36,052 nt of DNA from DATKBT01 sp035546295 (GTDB lineage Bacteria > Acidobacteriota > Thermoanaerobaculia > Multivoradales > Multivoraceae), in NCBI GenBank assembly GCA_035546295.1, contig DATKBT010000103.1, positions 1 through 36,052 on the forward strand. The letters run 5' to 3'. Made by a program: the position numbers and the translations under genes. The stretch's first letter is position 1; every line of letters begins with the position of its first letter. Positions 27,516 through 35,452 of the stretch are shown here, in pieces. Below the pieces are notes generated by a model. That model was not told where the DNA came from. It did not search any database and saw only the letters and a list, made by a program, of their open reading frames with translations.

Positions 27516-28351
27516 GCGAGCCGCGCGACGACGCCGCTCCTGACGAGCTCTACGTCGGCTACCTGCCGCAGACGCCGCCGGGCATCGCGCGCTTCGTGCG
27601 GCGGACCGTCTGGTTGCTCGGCGCGCTGGTGATCGGGATGGCGATCCTGCTGCCGATGCTGCAGTCGCCGTTCGACCCTGGGTTCTTCGAGCTCGGCTCG
27701 CCGCGCACCTTGACCGGGCGCATCGCCGGGACGCCCTACCCGACGCTGATCGTGGACGCTCCGGTCTCCACCGCCTCCGCGAGCGCGCCCGGTGGTTCGC
27801 CGCCGTCTTCGTCGATGCTGCTCGTCGACCCCGGCAAGCACGGCGCGCTGGAGCGGGTCGGCGGGCTCGACGGGACGCGGGTCGAGGCCACCGGCACCCT
27901 GGCGGCGCGTCCCGACCTCGCGGTCTTCGAGCTCGCCGCCGACCCGCGCCCACTCCCAACGCCGATCGAGGAGCCGATCGCGGACCCGATCGCCGGCGCC
28001 GGGGAGGAGCCCGCGCCGGGCCGCCGGGTCACCCTGCGCGGCGAGATCGTCGACTCCAAGTGCTTCGCGGGGGTCATGAAGCCGGGGCGCGACGAAGTCC
28101 ACCGTGCGTGCGCTGCGCTGTGCATCCGCGGCGGCATCCCGCCCGCCTTCGTCGCGGACGCCGGGTCGGACGGGGTCGAGGTCTACCTGCTGGTCGACGC
28201 CGACGGCGCGCCGCTCGGCGAACGGATCTCGCCGTGGGTGGGCCAGCCGGTCGAGGTGGAGGGCGTGGCGCAGCCCAGAGGAGACCTCGTCCTGCTGCGC
28301 GCCGACCTCGACAGCCTGCGCCGGCTCGAGCGCGAGCGGCCCGCGGGCTGA
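27512..28351 (+). CDS. Membrane protein with Cys/His signature, redox operon gene 4
   Basis: The 279-residue protein has a cytosolic leader (1-30), one transmembrane helix (about 32-50) and an extracytoplasmic part with two similar beta-rich halves, each with a TLTGRI/TLRGEI strand start. The second half carries a striking motif, DSKCFAGVMKPG followed by HRACAALCIRGGIPP: C184, H197, C200 and C204 lie in C-x12-H-x2-C-x3-C spacing. Such a set could bind a metal, an Fe-S cluster or haem, or form a redox disulfide. I know of no characterised member. It is coupled by ATGA to the Rieske/ferric-reductase gene and is likely its electron-transfer or structural partner on the outer face. Confidence 0.8.
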   Translation: MSEPRDDAAPDELYVGYLPQTPPGIARFVRRTVWLLGALVIGMAILLPMLQSPFDPGFFELGSPRTLTGRIAGTPYPTLIVDAPVSTASASAPGGSPPSSSMLLVDPGKHGALERVGGLDGTRVEATGTLAARPDLAVFELAADPRPLPTPIEEPIADPIAGAGEEPAPGRRVTLRGEIVDSKCFAGVMKPGRDEVHRACAALCIRGGIPPAFVADAGSDGVEVYLLVDADGAPLGERISPWVGQPVEVEGVAQPRGDLVLLRADLDSLRRLERERPAG

Positions 28352-28424
28352 GACCGCCAGGACCGAGGGCTCGCCGACCCCGCGCGCGTCTTCGCGCCGT
28401 GCTGGCAGCCGAGCGGACTCGCCC

Positions 28425-28441
28425 TTGGCACTCTCGTTGCA
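28425..28441 (+). promoter_or_regulatory. Sigma-54 (RpoN) type promoter
   Basis: TTGGCAC, five bases, then TTGCA reproduces the -24/-12 consensus: GG at 28427-28428 and GC at 28439-28440 are ten bases apart, as required. The only departure is T for the G after CAC. Start of transcription would be near 28452, giving a leader of about 120 bases before the YciE-type gene at 28574. A sigma-54 promoter needs an enhancer-binding activator; no such gene is in the window. Confidence 0.65.
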
Positions 28442-28573
28442 GCTCCATGCAGTGGGCGGCCGACGATGGCCGACCGTTGAATAGACCACGAGCATCGACT
28501 CGCGGGACGACCCCGCGCGATCTCGTCGATCCTCGTGGTCACGACAGCTCACCGCAAGCGAAGGGAAAGGGCT

Positions 28574-29071
28574 ATGCACCTCGACTCACTCAAGAAGCTC
28601 TACGTTCATCAACTCAAGGACCTGTACAACGCCGAGACCCAAGTGCTCGAGGCGCTTCCAAAGATGGCCAAGGCGGCCAGCGACGACGAGCTGCGAGCCG
28701 CCTTCGAGAAGCACACCGAGGAGACCCGCGTGCATCTCGGGCGTCTCGAGAAGATCTTCGGCGGGCTCGATTTCGAGCCCGGCGGCCAGCATTGCCACGC
28801 CGCGGAAGGCCTGATCAAGGAGGCCAAGGAATTGATGCGCGCCAACGCCGAAGAGCCGGTGCTCGACGCCGCCCTGGTGGCGGCCGCGCAGCGCTTCGAG
28901 CACTACGAAATGGCGGGCTACGGCACGGCCCGCGCCTTTGCGAAGAAGCTCGGCGAGCACGACGCCGTCGAGCTGCTGACGGAAACGCTCGACGAAGAGG
29001 CGAAAACCGACCGCGAGCTCACCCGATTGGCCGAGCGCAGCATCAACTTCGAGGCGATGGTCGCCGGCTGA
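28574..29071 (+). CDS. YciE/YciF (DUF892) ferritin-like protein
   Basis: The 165-residue protein is a four-helix ferritin-like di-iron protein of the DUF892 group, linked in other bacteria to general stress and osmotic or envelope stress. Recognisable blocks: LKKLYVHQLKDLYNAETQ in helix A, EKHTEETRVHLGRLE in helix B, RFEHYEMAGYG in helix C and LDEEAKTDRELTRLAE in helix D, which supply paired Glu/His ligands. ATG 28574 follows an AGGGAAAGG purine tract; the in-frame ATG 28535 upstream would add a basic leader not seen in the family. A near-consensus sigma-54 promoter lies about 150 bases upstream, suggesting stress- or nutrient-responsive control. Confidence 0.9.
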   Translation: MHLDSLKKLYVHQLKDLYNAETQVLEALPKMAKAASDDELRAAFEKHTEETRVHLGRLEKIFGGLDFEPGGQHCHAAEGLIKEAKELMRANAEEPVLDAALVAAAQRFEHYEMAGYGTARAFAKKLGEHDAVELLTETLDEEAKTDRELTRLAERSINFEAMVAG

Positions 29072-29268
29072 AGCGGCGTTGCTGAGGCGGCGTTGCCGAG
29101 GCGCACGCCGCCTGCGATCGGTCAGCGTTCGCGTGACCCTCTCACGATCTGCGGTCGCAGCACTTCGCTCCTCGGGTGGCGCGGCGTGCCGGGACTGCTG
29201 CGGTCTCTTCCTCCCCCTCGGAGCGGTAATCGCGACTGGGGGGTGAGCAGGATCTACACGAGGGCTGC

Positions 29269-29298
29269 GGCGTCGCAGGTCATGGCGTCGCGGGTCAT
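29269..29298. repeat. 15-bp tandem repeat before the sulfatase gene
   Basis: Two adjoining copies of GGCGTCGCnGGTCAT (29269-29283, 29284-29298), differing at one base, end 12 bases before ATG 29311. Another short direct repeat, GCGGCGTTGC, occurs twice at about 29073-29100 in the same gap. No gene is visible in the gap. Confidence 0.7.
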
Positions 29299-29310
29299 AG
29301 AGTGCCGCTC

Positions 29311-31389
29311 ATGGCGGTGAAGCGCCGACTACGACCGACCTCCCAGCTCGCCCTTGCGGCCGGCGGGGTTGGGCTCTGGGGGCTCTGGCTGCTCGGCTGC
29401 GCGGCGCCGGCACCGACGCCCGCGGACGGCACGGGCGCCGGAGAGTGCCAGGCCACCCCCATCGTCCTGGTCTCGATCGACACCCTGCGCTCCGACCGAC
29501 TGCCCGCCTACGGCTACGACGCCGGCGACACGCCCGCGATCGATCGGCTGCGCCGCGACGCGGTGCTCTTCGAGCGCGCCTATTCGCCGGCGCCGCTGAC
29601 CTTCCCCGCCCACGCGTCGCTGTTCACGGGCGAGCTGCCGCCGGCCCACGGGGTCCACGACAACGCCGGATACGTGCTCGGCGAGAACGCGGCGACCTTG
29701 GCCGAGCGGCTGGGACGGGCGTGCTACCGCACGGCCGCGGCGGTCTCGTCTTACGTGCTGCGTTCGGGCACCGGCATCGAGCAGGGGTTCGAGCACTACG
29801 ACGACGACCTCGGCGCGACCGAAGGCCGCACCTCCGCCGACATCCAGCGGGACGGAATGGCGACGGTCGCCGCGGCGCTCGAGTGGCTGCGGGAGAGCGG
29901 GAGGAGTCGGACGGAGGCTCCGAGCGACCGGCCGAGACCGGTCTTCCTCTTCGTTCACCTGTTCGAGCCGCACGCGCCGTACGTGCCCCCCGAGCCCTTC
30001 GCCTCGCGCCTCGCCGATCCCTACGACGGCGAGATCGCGGCGGCCGACCGCGCGGTCGGCGTCCTGCTCGACGGCCTGGAGGAGCTCGGCCTCTACGACG
30101 ACGCCGTGATCGTGCTGGTCTCCGATCACGGCGAGGGCCTGGGGGATCACGGAGAGCAGGAGCACGGTTTGCTGCTCTATCGAGAGAGCCTCCAGGTGCC
30201 GCTCCTCGTCAAGCTCCCCGATCGAGCCAACGCCGGCGCCGCCTTCGCCGGCGTGGTCTCCCTCGTCGACCTCGCGCCGACGCTCCTCGAGCTCGCGGGT
30301 CTGGACCCGGGAGACGGGCGGGCGGGCCGATCCCTCGTTCCGGCGCTCGACGGACGGCCGATCGCGGATCGCGTCGCTCTCGCCGAGACCTTCTACCCCC
30401 TCCACCGTTTCGGCTGGAGCCCGCTGGTCTCGGCGATCTCGGACCGGCACCACCTGGTCGAAGGGGGCGGGCGGCAGGAGCTGTTCGACCTCGAGGCCGA
30501 CCCCGGCGAGCTCGACGACCTGGCGGCGCGCGACGCTGCGTCGGTGGCCGCCGTCGGCGCCCATCTCGCCGGCTACGAACGGACCCCGCCGGCGCCCCAT
30601 CGCGAGAGCGCCGAGACGATCGCGGCGCTCGAGGCCCTCGGCTACGTGGCGTCGGGGGACGCGCCGCAGCGGGAGGGCGAAGCGGCCTGGCGGCTCCCCC
30701 ATCCGCGCGACCGGATCGCAGTGCTCGATCGCCTCGCCCGCGCGGTCGACGCGCTGCGCGCCGGCGAGGCGCGCGGCGCCGCCGAGCAGCTTCGGCGCCT
30801 GGTCTCAGAGGAGCCCTCGCTGGTCGACGGCTGGCAGTTCCTGGGGGTCGCCCTCGACCGGCTCGGCGATCCCGAGAGCGCCTACGGCGCCTACTCCCGT
30901 GCGCTCGAGCTCTCCGGCAACGTCGAGACGCTGGCTCCTGCGCTGACCAGGCTGGCGGCCACTCTCGGCCGCTGGGACGAGGTCCTCGTGCACGCCCGCG
31001 CCGCCGAGGCGGCGGGGCTCGAGGAGCGGCGGATCGGGGCGCTGCACACCCAGGCGCTCCTCGTGCTCGGCCGCGTCGAGGAGGCCAGAACGAGCGCCGG
31101 GCGCAACCTCGAGCGCTGGCCCGACGACCCCGAGCTGATCTACCAGGCGGGCGCGGTCGAGATCGGCGCCCGCGCGCTCGAGCGCGCCGAGCAGCTCCTG
31201 CGCCGCGCGCTCGAGCTGCGGCCCGACTACGTGCCGGCGCTCTCCGACCTCGCGGTGCTGCTCGCGGTCGAAGGACGGGCGGAGGAGGCCGCGCCTCTCT
31301 ATCGCCGGGTCCTCGAGCTCGATCCCGACAACCGGCAGGCGACGGAGGGTCTCGCCAGGATCGAGGGGGCCTCGTCGGGCGGCGGTTGA
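29311..31389 (+). CDS. Sulfatase-like hydrolase lipoprotein with TPR domain
   Basis: The 692-residue protein starts with a lipoprotein signal (LLGC, C30). Residues about 50-430 form an alkaline-phosphatase/sulfatase-fold domain: D57 in VSIDTLRSD, the nucleophile region SPAPLTFPAHASLFTG (92-107) and the metal-binding VSDHGEGLGDHGEQEHG. At the formylglycine position there is a Thr (T97 in T-F-P-A-H) rather than Cys or Ser in CxPxR, so a true sulfatase activity is doubtful; a Thr nucleophile is usual in phosphoethanolamine-transferase-like and phosphatase relatives. Residues about 470-690 hold five to six TPR units (such as ALELRPDYVPALSDLAVLL). The fusion is frequent in Acidobacteriota. GTG 29302 is an alternative start; no strong ribosome binding site helps the choice. 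Confidence 0.88.
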   Translation: MAVKRRLRPTSQLALAAGGVGLWGLWLLGCAAPAPTPADGTGAGECQATPIVLVSIDTLRSDRLPAYGYDAGDTPAIDRLRRDAVLFERAYSPAPLTFPAHASLFTGELPPAHGVHDNAGYVLGENAATLAERLGRACYRTAAAVSSYVLRSGTGIEQGFEHYDDDLGATEGRTSADIQRDGMATVAAALEWLRESGRSRTEAPSDRPRPVFLFVHLFEPHAPYVPPEPFASRLADPYDGEIAAADRAVGVLLDGLEELGLYDDAVIVLVSDHGEGLGDHGEQEHGLLLYRESLQVPLLVKLPDRANAGAAFAGVVSLVDLAPTLLELAGLDPGDGRAGRSLVPALDGRPIADRVALAETFYPLHRFGWSPLVSAISDRHHLVEGGGRQELFDLEADPGELDDLAARDAASVAAVGAHLAGYERTPPAPHRESAETIAALEALGYVASGDAPQREGEAAWRLPHPRDRIAVLDRLARAVDALRAGEARGAAEQLRRLVSEEPSLVDGWQFLGVALDRLGDPESAYGAYSRALELSGNVETLAPALTRLAATLGRWDEVLVHARAAEAAGLEERRIGALHTQALLVLGRVEEARTSAGRNLERWPDDPELIYQAGAVEIGARALERAEQLLRRALELRPDYVPALSDLAVLLAVEGRAEEAAPLYRRVLELDPDNRQATEGLARIEGASSGGG

Positions 31390-31640
31390 CGGCGGCGGAC
31401 GATCTCGAACGCTCGGTCGACGAGCGCGCCGCGATCCCGCAGCGCGCCGCTCGCCGCCGATCGGCGCATCTTTGGGAAACGGCGGGGGCCCGGCGGCTGC
31501 AACGACCCGGCGGCTCGGCGCCGTCAGCGGCGGCCGAGACCCAGGTGCGCGATCTCTGATCGACCCTCCCCTGCCGGCCGATCCCAGCCCTGGCGGCTGA
31601 TCCGGCGGCGATCCACTCCGTCCCGCCGCTCAGGCAGCCA

Positions 31641-34082
31641 TCACGGCCCGGTGACGTTCTCGACCGGCAGCGCGAACGCGACGTAGGCGTCGCCCGAGGG
31701 GGTCCCCATCTTGCCGCCGCCGGCCGCGACCACCACGAACTGGCGGCCGTCCACTTCGTAGGTGGCGGGCGTCGCATAGCCGCCGGCCGGCAACCGCGCC
31801 GACCACAGCTCGGCGCCGGTGCGCTTGTCGAAGGCCCGGATGCGCTCGTCGCGGGTCGCGGAGACGAAGACGAGCCCGCCCGCGGTGACGATCGGACCGC
31901 CGTAGAGCTCGGTGCCGGTCGGCGGCTCGTCCGGAGCGCGGGCCTCGGGTCGGTCGCCGAGGGGCACCTGCCAGACGATCTCGCCGCGGCTCAGGTCGAT
32001 CGCGGTGAGCGTGCCCCACGGCGACGCGACGGCCGGGTAGCCGTCGGGATCGAGGAACCGGTGATAGCCGGTGCTGACGAAGGTGGTGCGGCTCCCATCC
32101 TCCGCCTCTCCGCCATCGTCGCGGGCCGCACTGCCGGCTTCGACCACCTCCTCCCGTTGCTCCGCTGCGCTCTGCTCCGCCGCCGCCGCACGCCTCACGG
32201 GCTCCCCGACGCCCCGAGCACGCTGCGACCCGCCCTCCCCGGTGTCGAACAGCAGCGCGAGCAGCGCCTCGCGCTCCTCCTCGGACAGATGCGCGTAGGA
32301 CGGCATGCGCCCGCTTCCCTGCGCGAGCAGATCGACGACCTCGGCGCGCGTGCGCCGCGAGCCGAGGCCGAGGAGCCCCGGGAACTCGCCGAGGCGGTCC
32401 CCCTGCCGGTCGACGCCGTGGCAGACCGCGCACTGCTGGGCGTAGAGCGGGCGGGCGCGATCTCCGAGGCGACCGCCGGGCTCGGCGCTCTCGAAGTCGC
32501 CGCCGTCGCCGGTGACCTCGACCATCGTCAGCACCCACGGCATCTCGCTCGAGCTCACGTAGAGCCATCCGGTCTCCGGATCCCAGGCCGCGCCGCCCCA
32601 CTCGCCGCCGCCGTCGAACCCGGGCAAGATCACGGTCCCCTCCCGGCTCGGGGCCACGAATTGGGCGCCGGTGCGCAGCCGGGCGAGCCGCTCGAGCACC
32701 CACTCGCGCGCGGCCGGAGTGCGGCGGGTGGCGTTCTCCTCGTTCAGCGCCTGGCGCGCGAAGGGCGGCGGACGCGAAGGGAGCGGCTGGCTCGGCCAGA
32801 GCTCCTCGCCGGGGAGGTCCGAGGGCTCGACCGGGACCTCCTCGATCGGCCACAGCGGCTCGCCGCGATCGCGGTCGAGCACGAAGACATGCCCCGACTT
32901 CGTGATCTGGGCGACGGCGTCGATCGGTCGTCCCTCGCGCTCGACGGTCACCAGGTTCGGCGGCGCCGGCAGGTCCCGATCCCAGACGTCGTGGCGGACG
33001 ACCTGGTAGTGCCAGATCCGCTCGCCGGTGCGTGCATCGAGCGCCAGGATCGAGCTCGCGTAGAGGTTGCGGCCGATGCGGTCGGCGCCGTAGAAGTCGT
33101 AGGACGCCGAGCCGGTCGGCGCGTAGACGACGCCGCGCTCGGCGTCGAGGCTCATCCCGGCCCAGGCGTTGGCTCCCCCGCTGCGCCGCCGGGCTCCCGC
33201 CGGCCAGGTCTCGTGGCCGGGCTCGCCCGACGCCGGGATCGTGCGAAACGTCCAGACCAGCTCGCCGGTGCGCACGTCGAAGGCCCGCACGTCGCCGGGC
33301 GCGGCTGGGAGCGTCTCCGAGACGCGGACTCCGACGATCAGCAGGTCCTCGAAGACCACGCCCGGCGTCGTCCCCGCCACGTAGAGCTCGGGGGCTCCGG
33401 CGTCTGCGGCGTTTACGGTGTCTGCGGCGTCTCCGCCCGAGGCGTCCTGACCGATGTGCGGCCCGCCGGCCCGAGGGACGGACGACTGGTGATCGCCGGA
33501 GCCCGCCGGGTCAGCGCCGCCTTCCTCGCGGCTTCGGCGATCGAAGCCGAGGTCGATCTCACCGCCGTCGCCGAAGCTCCGGATCGGCTCGCCGGTGGCG
33601 GCGTCGATCGCGAAGAGCCGTTCGCTCGCCGCGTAGAACAGCCGCCGTTGGCCAGGCTCGCCCTGCCACCACGCGAGGCCGCGCTGGATCCCGAAGCCGT
33701 AGGCCTCGTCCTCGCCTTCGCCCTGGCCGGGATCGAAGCGCCAGAGGCGGCGGCCGGTCGCGGCGTCGAGCGCGAAGAGATCGAGACGAGGACCGACGCC
33801 GTACAGCACGCCGTCGAGGATCAGCGGGTTGCACTGGATCTGGGAGCGGCTGTCCTCGACGTCGGCGCCGCCGGCGTGGTAGACCCAGGCGACCTCGAGC
33901 CGCTCGACGTTGCCCGGGTGGAGCTGGTCGAGGCGCGACCACTGACTCGACGCCGGCCCGCCCAGATAGCCCGGCCAGTCCGCACCGCCGCCGATCCAGT
34001 CCGCCGCCGGCGAAGCGCGGTCGCGGCAGGCGAGCGCGAAGACCAGCAGCGAGGCCGTCGAGACCGCCGCCGCCTTCCTCAC
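31641..34082 (-). CDS. PQQ-dependent dehydrogenase with inserted cytochrome c, lipoprotein
   Basis: The 813-residue protein begins at GTG 34082 (GGAG eight bases before) with a compact lipoprotein signal whose LVFALAC puts the lipidated Cys at 19. It is an eight-bladed quinoprotein propeller: WPGYLGGPASSQWSRL at the start, LFALDAATGRRLWRFDP and ILALDARTGERIWHYQ tryptophan-docking repeats, RHDVWDRDLP and NVTGP at the end. A cytochrome c domain lies within it, before the last blade: haem site C551-x2-C554-H555 (CAVCHG) and a likely Met ligand in GRMPSYAHL. PQQ takes electrons from an alcohol or sugar and passes them to this haem. Two low-complexity inserts (about 33514-33390 and 32235-32090) interrupt the propeller. 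An in-frame ATG 34232 would add 50 residues unlike any signal and starts at the edge of a mobile element. Confidence 0.88.
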   Translation of the reverse strand: MRKAAAVSTASLLVFALACRDRASPAADWIGGGADWPGYLGGPASSQWSRLDQLHPGNVERLEVAWVYHAGGADVEDSRSQIQCNPLILDGVLYGVGPRLDLFALDAATGRRLWRFDPGQGEGEDEAYGFGIQRGLAWWQGEPGQRRLFYAASERLFAIDAATGEPIRSFGDGGEIDLGFDRRSREEGGADPAGSGDHQSSVPRAGGPHIGQDASGGDAADTVNAADAGAPELYVAGTTPGVVFEDLLIVGVRVSETLPAAPGDVRAFDVRTGELVWTFRTIPASGEPGHETWPAGARRRSGGANAWAGMSLDAERGVVYAPTGSASYDFYGADRIGRNLYASSILALDARTGERIWHYQVVRHDVWDRDLPAPPNLVTVEREGRPIDAVAQITKSGHVFVLDRDRGEPLWPIEEVPVEPSDLPGEELWPSQPLPSRPPPFARQALNEENATRRTPAAREWVLERLARLRTGAQFVAPSREGTVILPGFDGGGEWGGAAWDPETGWLYVSSSEMPWVLTMVEVTGDGGDFESAEPGGRLGDRARPLYAQQCAVCHGVDRQGDRLGEFPGLLGLGSRRTRAEVVDLLAQGSGRMPSYAHLSEEEREALLALLFDTGEGGSQRARGVGEPVRRAAAAEQSAAEQREEVVEAGSAARDDGGEAEDGSRTTFVSTGYHRFLDPDGYPAVASPWGTLTAIDLSRGEIVWQVPLGDRPEARAPDEPPTGTELYGGPIVTAGGLVFVSATRDERIRAFDKRTGAELWSARLPAGGYATPATYEVDGRQFVVVAAGGGKMGTPSGDAYVAFALPVENVTGP

Positions 34083-34236
34083 GGCGGCAGCTCCACCCGA
34101 GGTTCCGCCGCCGGCGCAGGCCGTTTCGGCGCCCTCGCGACCGGGCGCCGAGGGAGCGCAGGTCGATCTCAGGTCTCCGGCTGAAACGGCGGGCTCTGAG
34201 AGATCGGAGCCGCTCGATCTTGTTTCGACCATTGCC

Positions 34237-34513
34237 CTAGCAGCCCGTGGTGGAACCCCCGCGGGCTGAGTTTCGAGCGCCGTGGGCCCAGATGCAAGGC
34301 GCGTTGGCGCAGGCGATGCGGGGACATCGTCGAGCCAACGCAACGCGGCAGATGGGCCCACGCCGCCGAAACCCTTCGGGCGCGGGGGTTTGAGGCCTCT
34401 GGCTTCGTTGCGCCTCCTCCACAATGGCACCGCATTGCGTGCGTCGGCGCGCCTTGCCAGTGGCCGCAGATCCCCGCGCTCAGCTCCGCGCGAGTTCCAC
34501 CACGGGCTGCTAG
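34237..34513. mobile_element. 277-bp MITE-like element with 20-bp terminal inverted repeats
   Basis: CTAGCAGCCCGTGGTGGAAC at 34237-34256 is matched exactly, in inverse, by GTTCCACCACGGGCTGCTAG at 34494-34513. Nested inverted repeats lie inside: CGTGGGCCCA (34281-34290) with TGGGCCCACG (34353-34362), GCGTTGGC (34301-34308) with GCCAACGC (34334-34341), GATG with CATC around 34315-34328, and AAACCC with GGGTTT (34369-34391). No transposase frame is present. The outermost CTAG is self-complementary, so it may be a 4-bp target duplication rather than part of the repeat. It sits between the PQQ dehydrogenase gene and a minus-strand secreted-protein gene, so it may have displaced the former's promoter. 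Confidence 0.85.
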
Positions 34514-34645
34514 AGCTCTCGGCGACCTGCTCGAGACCCAAGAGTACGATCACGCAGGCACTCCCGGGAACGAACCATGCGCTTCTACGGTCCTGATGCG
34601 CCACCACGCCCTGGGCTCAGGTGCTCAGTTCTCAGCGATCCACGA

Positions 34646-35251
34646 TCAGCGATCGACCACGCCTCGTGCCACCGCCAGGAGCTCGTGGGGGCGGTGGACT
34701 CCGCTCGCCAAGAAGCCGTAGAACCCGAGGGCGCGAACGACGGAGACCTCGTCCGACTGATCGGTCGTCAGCTCGAGCACGACCGCGTCCCCGGCGTCCT
34801 CCCCCGCGACGTTCCAGCCCCGGAACCCGTCCATGCGGCCGGCGTGGCGGAGCACCGCCCGGCGCGCCGCCTCGAGCAGCGCCTGGTCACCGAAGACGCG
34901 CACGCGCAACCCCGTGTCGATCGGCGTCTCCTCGACCTCGGCGAACAGCGTCAGTCGCTCGAGATCGACCAAGTGCTGGCGCAGGCGCGCGATCGACACC
35001 CCGCTCCAGTCGGTCGTGGGGTCGGCGAGCAGCAGTCCGACGACCTCCTGGATGGCGCCCAGCGCGTCCTGGCCGCCGAGCTCGGAGGCCGGACGCGCCG
35101 GCTGGTCGTGGAAGTGCCTGCGGAAGCCGAAGTCGTCATCGCCCTCGCAGCAGCGCCTCGTCTGCGCCGACGACGGCGCCGCGATCACCGCGGCACCAGC
35201 CAGCACGAGAGCGATGACGGCCGGGAGCCTGAAGCTGAATCGAGGTCGCAT
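34646..35251 (-). CDS. Secreted protein of unknown function
   Basis: The 201-residue product has a clear signal peptide (hydrophobic residues about 9-27, cleavage after SSAQ near 30) and an ideal ribosome binding site (GGGAGGAG, four to five bases before ATG 35251). The mature protein opens with a Cys-Cys pair and an acidic/His stretch (RRCCEGDDDFGFRRHFHDQ), then becomes an alpha/beta sequence with DWSGVSIARLRQHLVDLERL and a closing helix. The acidic/His stretch might bind metal (inference). I recognise no family. It follows the ParA gene on the same strand after 201 bases, so joint transcription is possible but not evident. Confidence 0.75.
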   Translation of the reverse strand: MRPRFSFRLPAVIALVLAGAAVIAAPSSAQTRRCCEGDDDFGFRRHFHDQPARPASELGGQDALGAIQEVVGLLLADPTTDWSGVSIARLRQHLVDLERLTLFAEVEETPIDTGLRVRVFGDQALLEAARRAVLRHAGRMDGFRGWNVAGEDAGDAVVLELTTDQSDEVSVVRALGFYGFLASGVHRPHELLAVARGVVDR

Positions 35252-35293
35252 GGATCTCCTCCCGTCACTGGTTCGACGTTCTCCTCTCCGAAC

Positions 35294-35323
35294 CCGGCGG
35301 AATCATGAGCGATTCCCCGCCGG
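35294..35323. terminator. Bulged hairpin between ParA and secreted-protein genes
   Basis: CCGGCGG AATC (35294-35304) pairs with GATT and CCGCCGG (35311-35323) over the six-base loop ATGAGC, with two unpaired C residues. It lies about 130 bases past the ParA stop and about 40 before the next gene on the same strand. Without a T tract its role is uncertain. Confidence 0.35.
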
Positions 35324-35452
35324 CCCCGCTCGCCGTTCGTCGCCTCCTGCGCAGAGGGCGCTCGAGCGGCCTCCCGTCGTGAGGGAGGGCGCCGTCGCGA
35401 GCGGCCCGACTGCAGCGAGGCGGGCCGGCGCCGCGCGGAGAACAAACTCCCC

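Noticed and set aside
31561..31605. A seventh copy of the 27-bp hairpin element
   Set aside because: GCCGGCCGATCC and GGCGGCTGATC are only loosely similar and do not give a continuous stem; the resemblance may be chance.
32061..34184. A 707-codon open frame on the plus strand opposite the PQQ dehydrogenase
   Set aside because: It is antisense to a gene with clear motifs; its translation is Arg/Ala/Pro/Gly-rich without any recognisable domain. Long antisense frames are expected in DNA this GC-rich.
34083..34232. Longer N-terminus of the PQQ dehydrogenase from ATG 34232
   Set aside because: GTG 34082 has a good ribosome binding site and puts the lipoprotein signal right at the N-terminus; the extra 50 residues would bury it and have no similarity to a leader.
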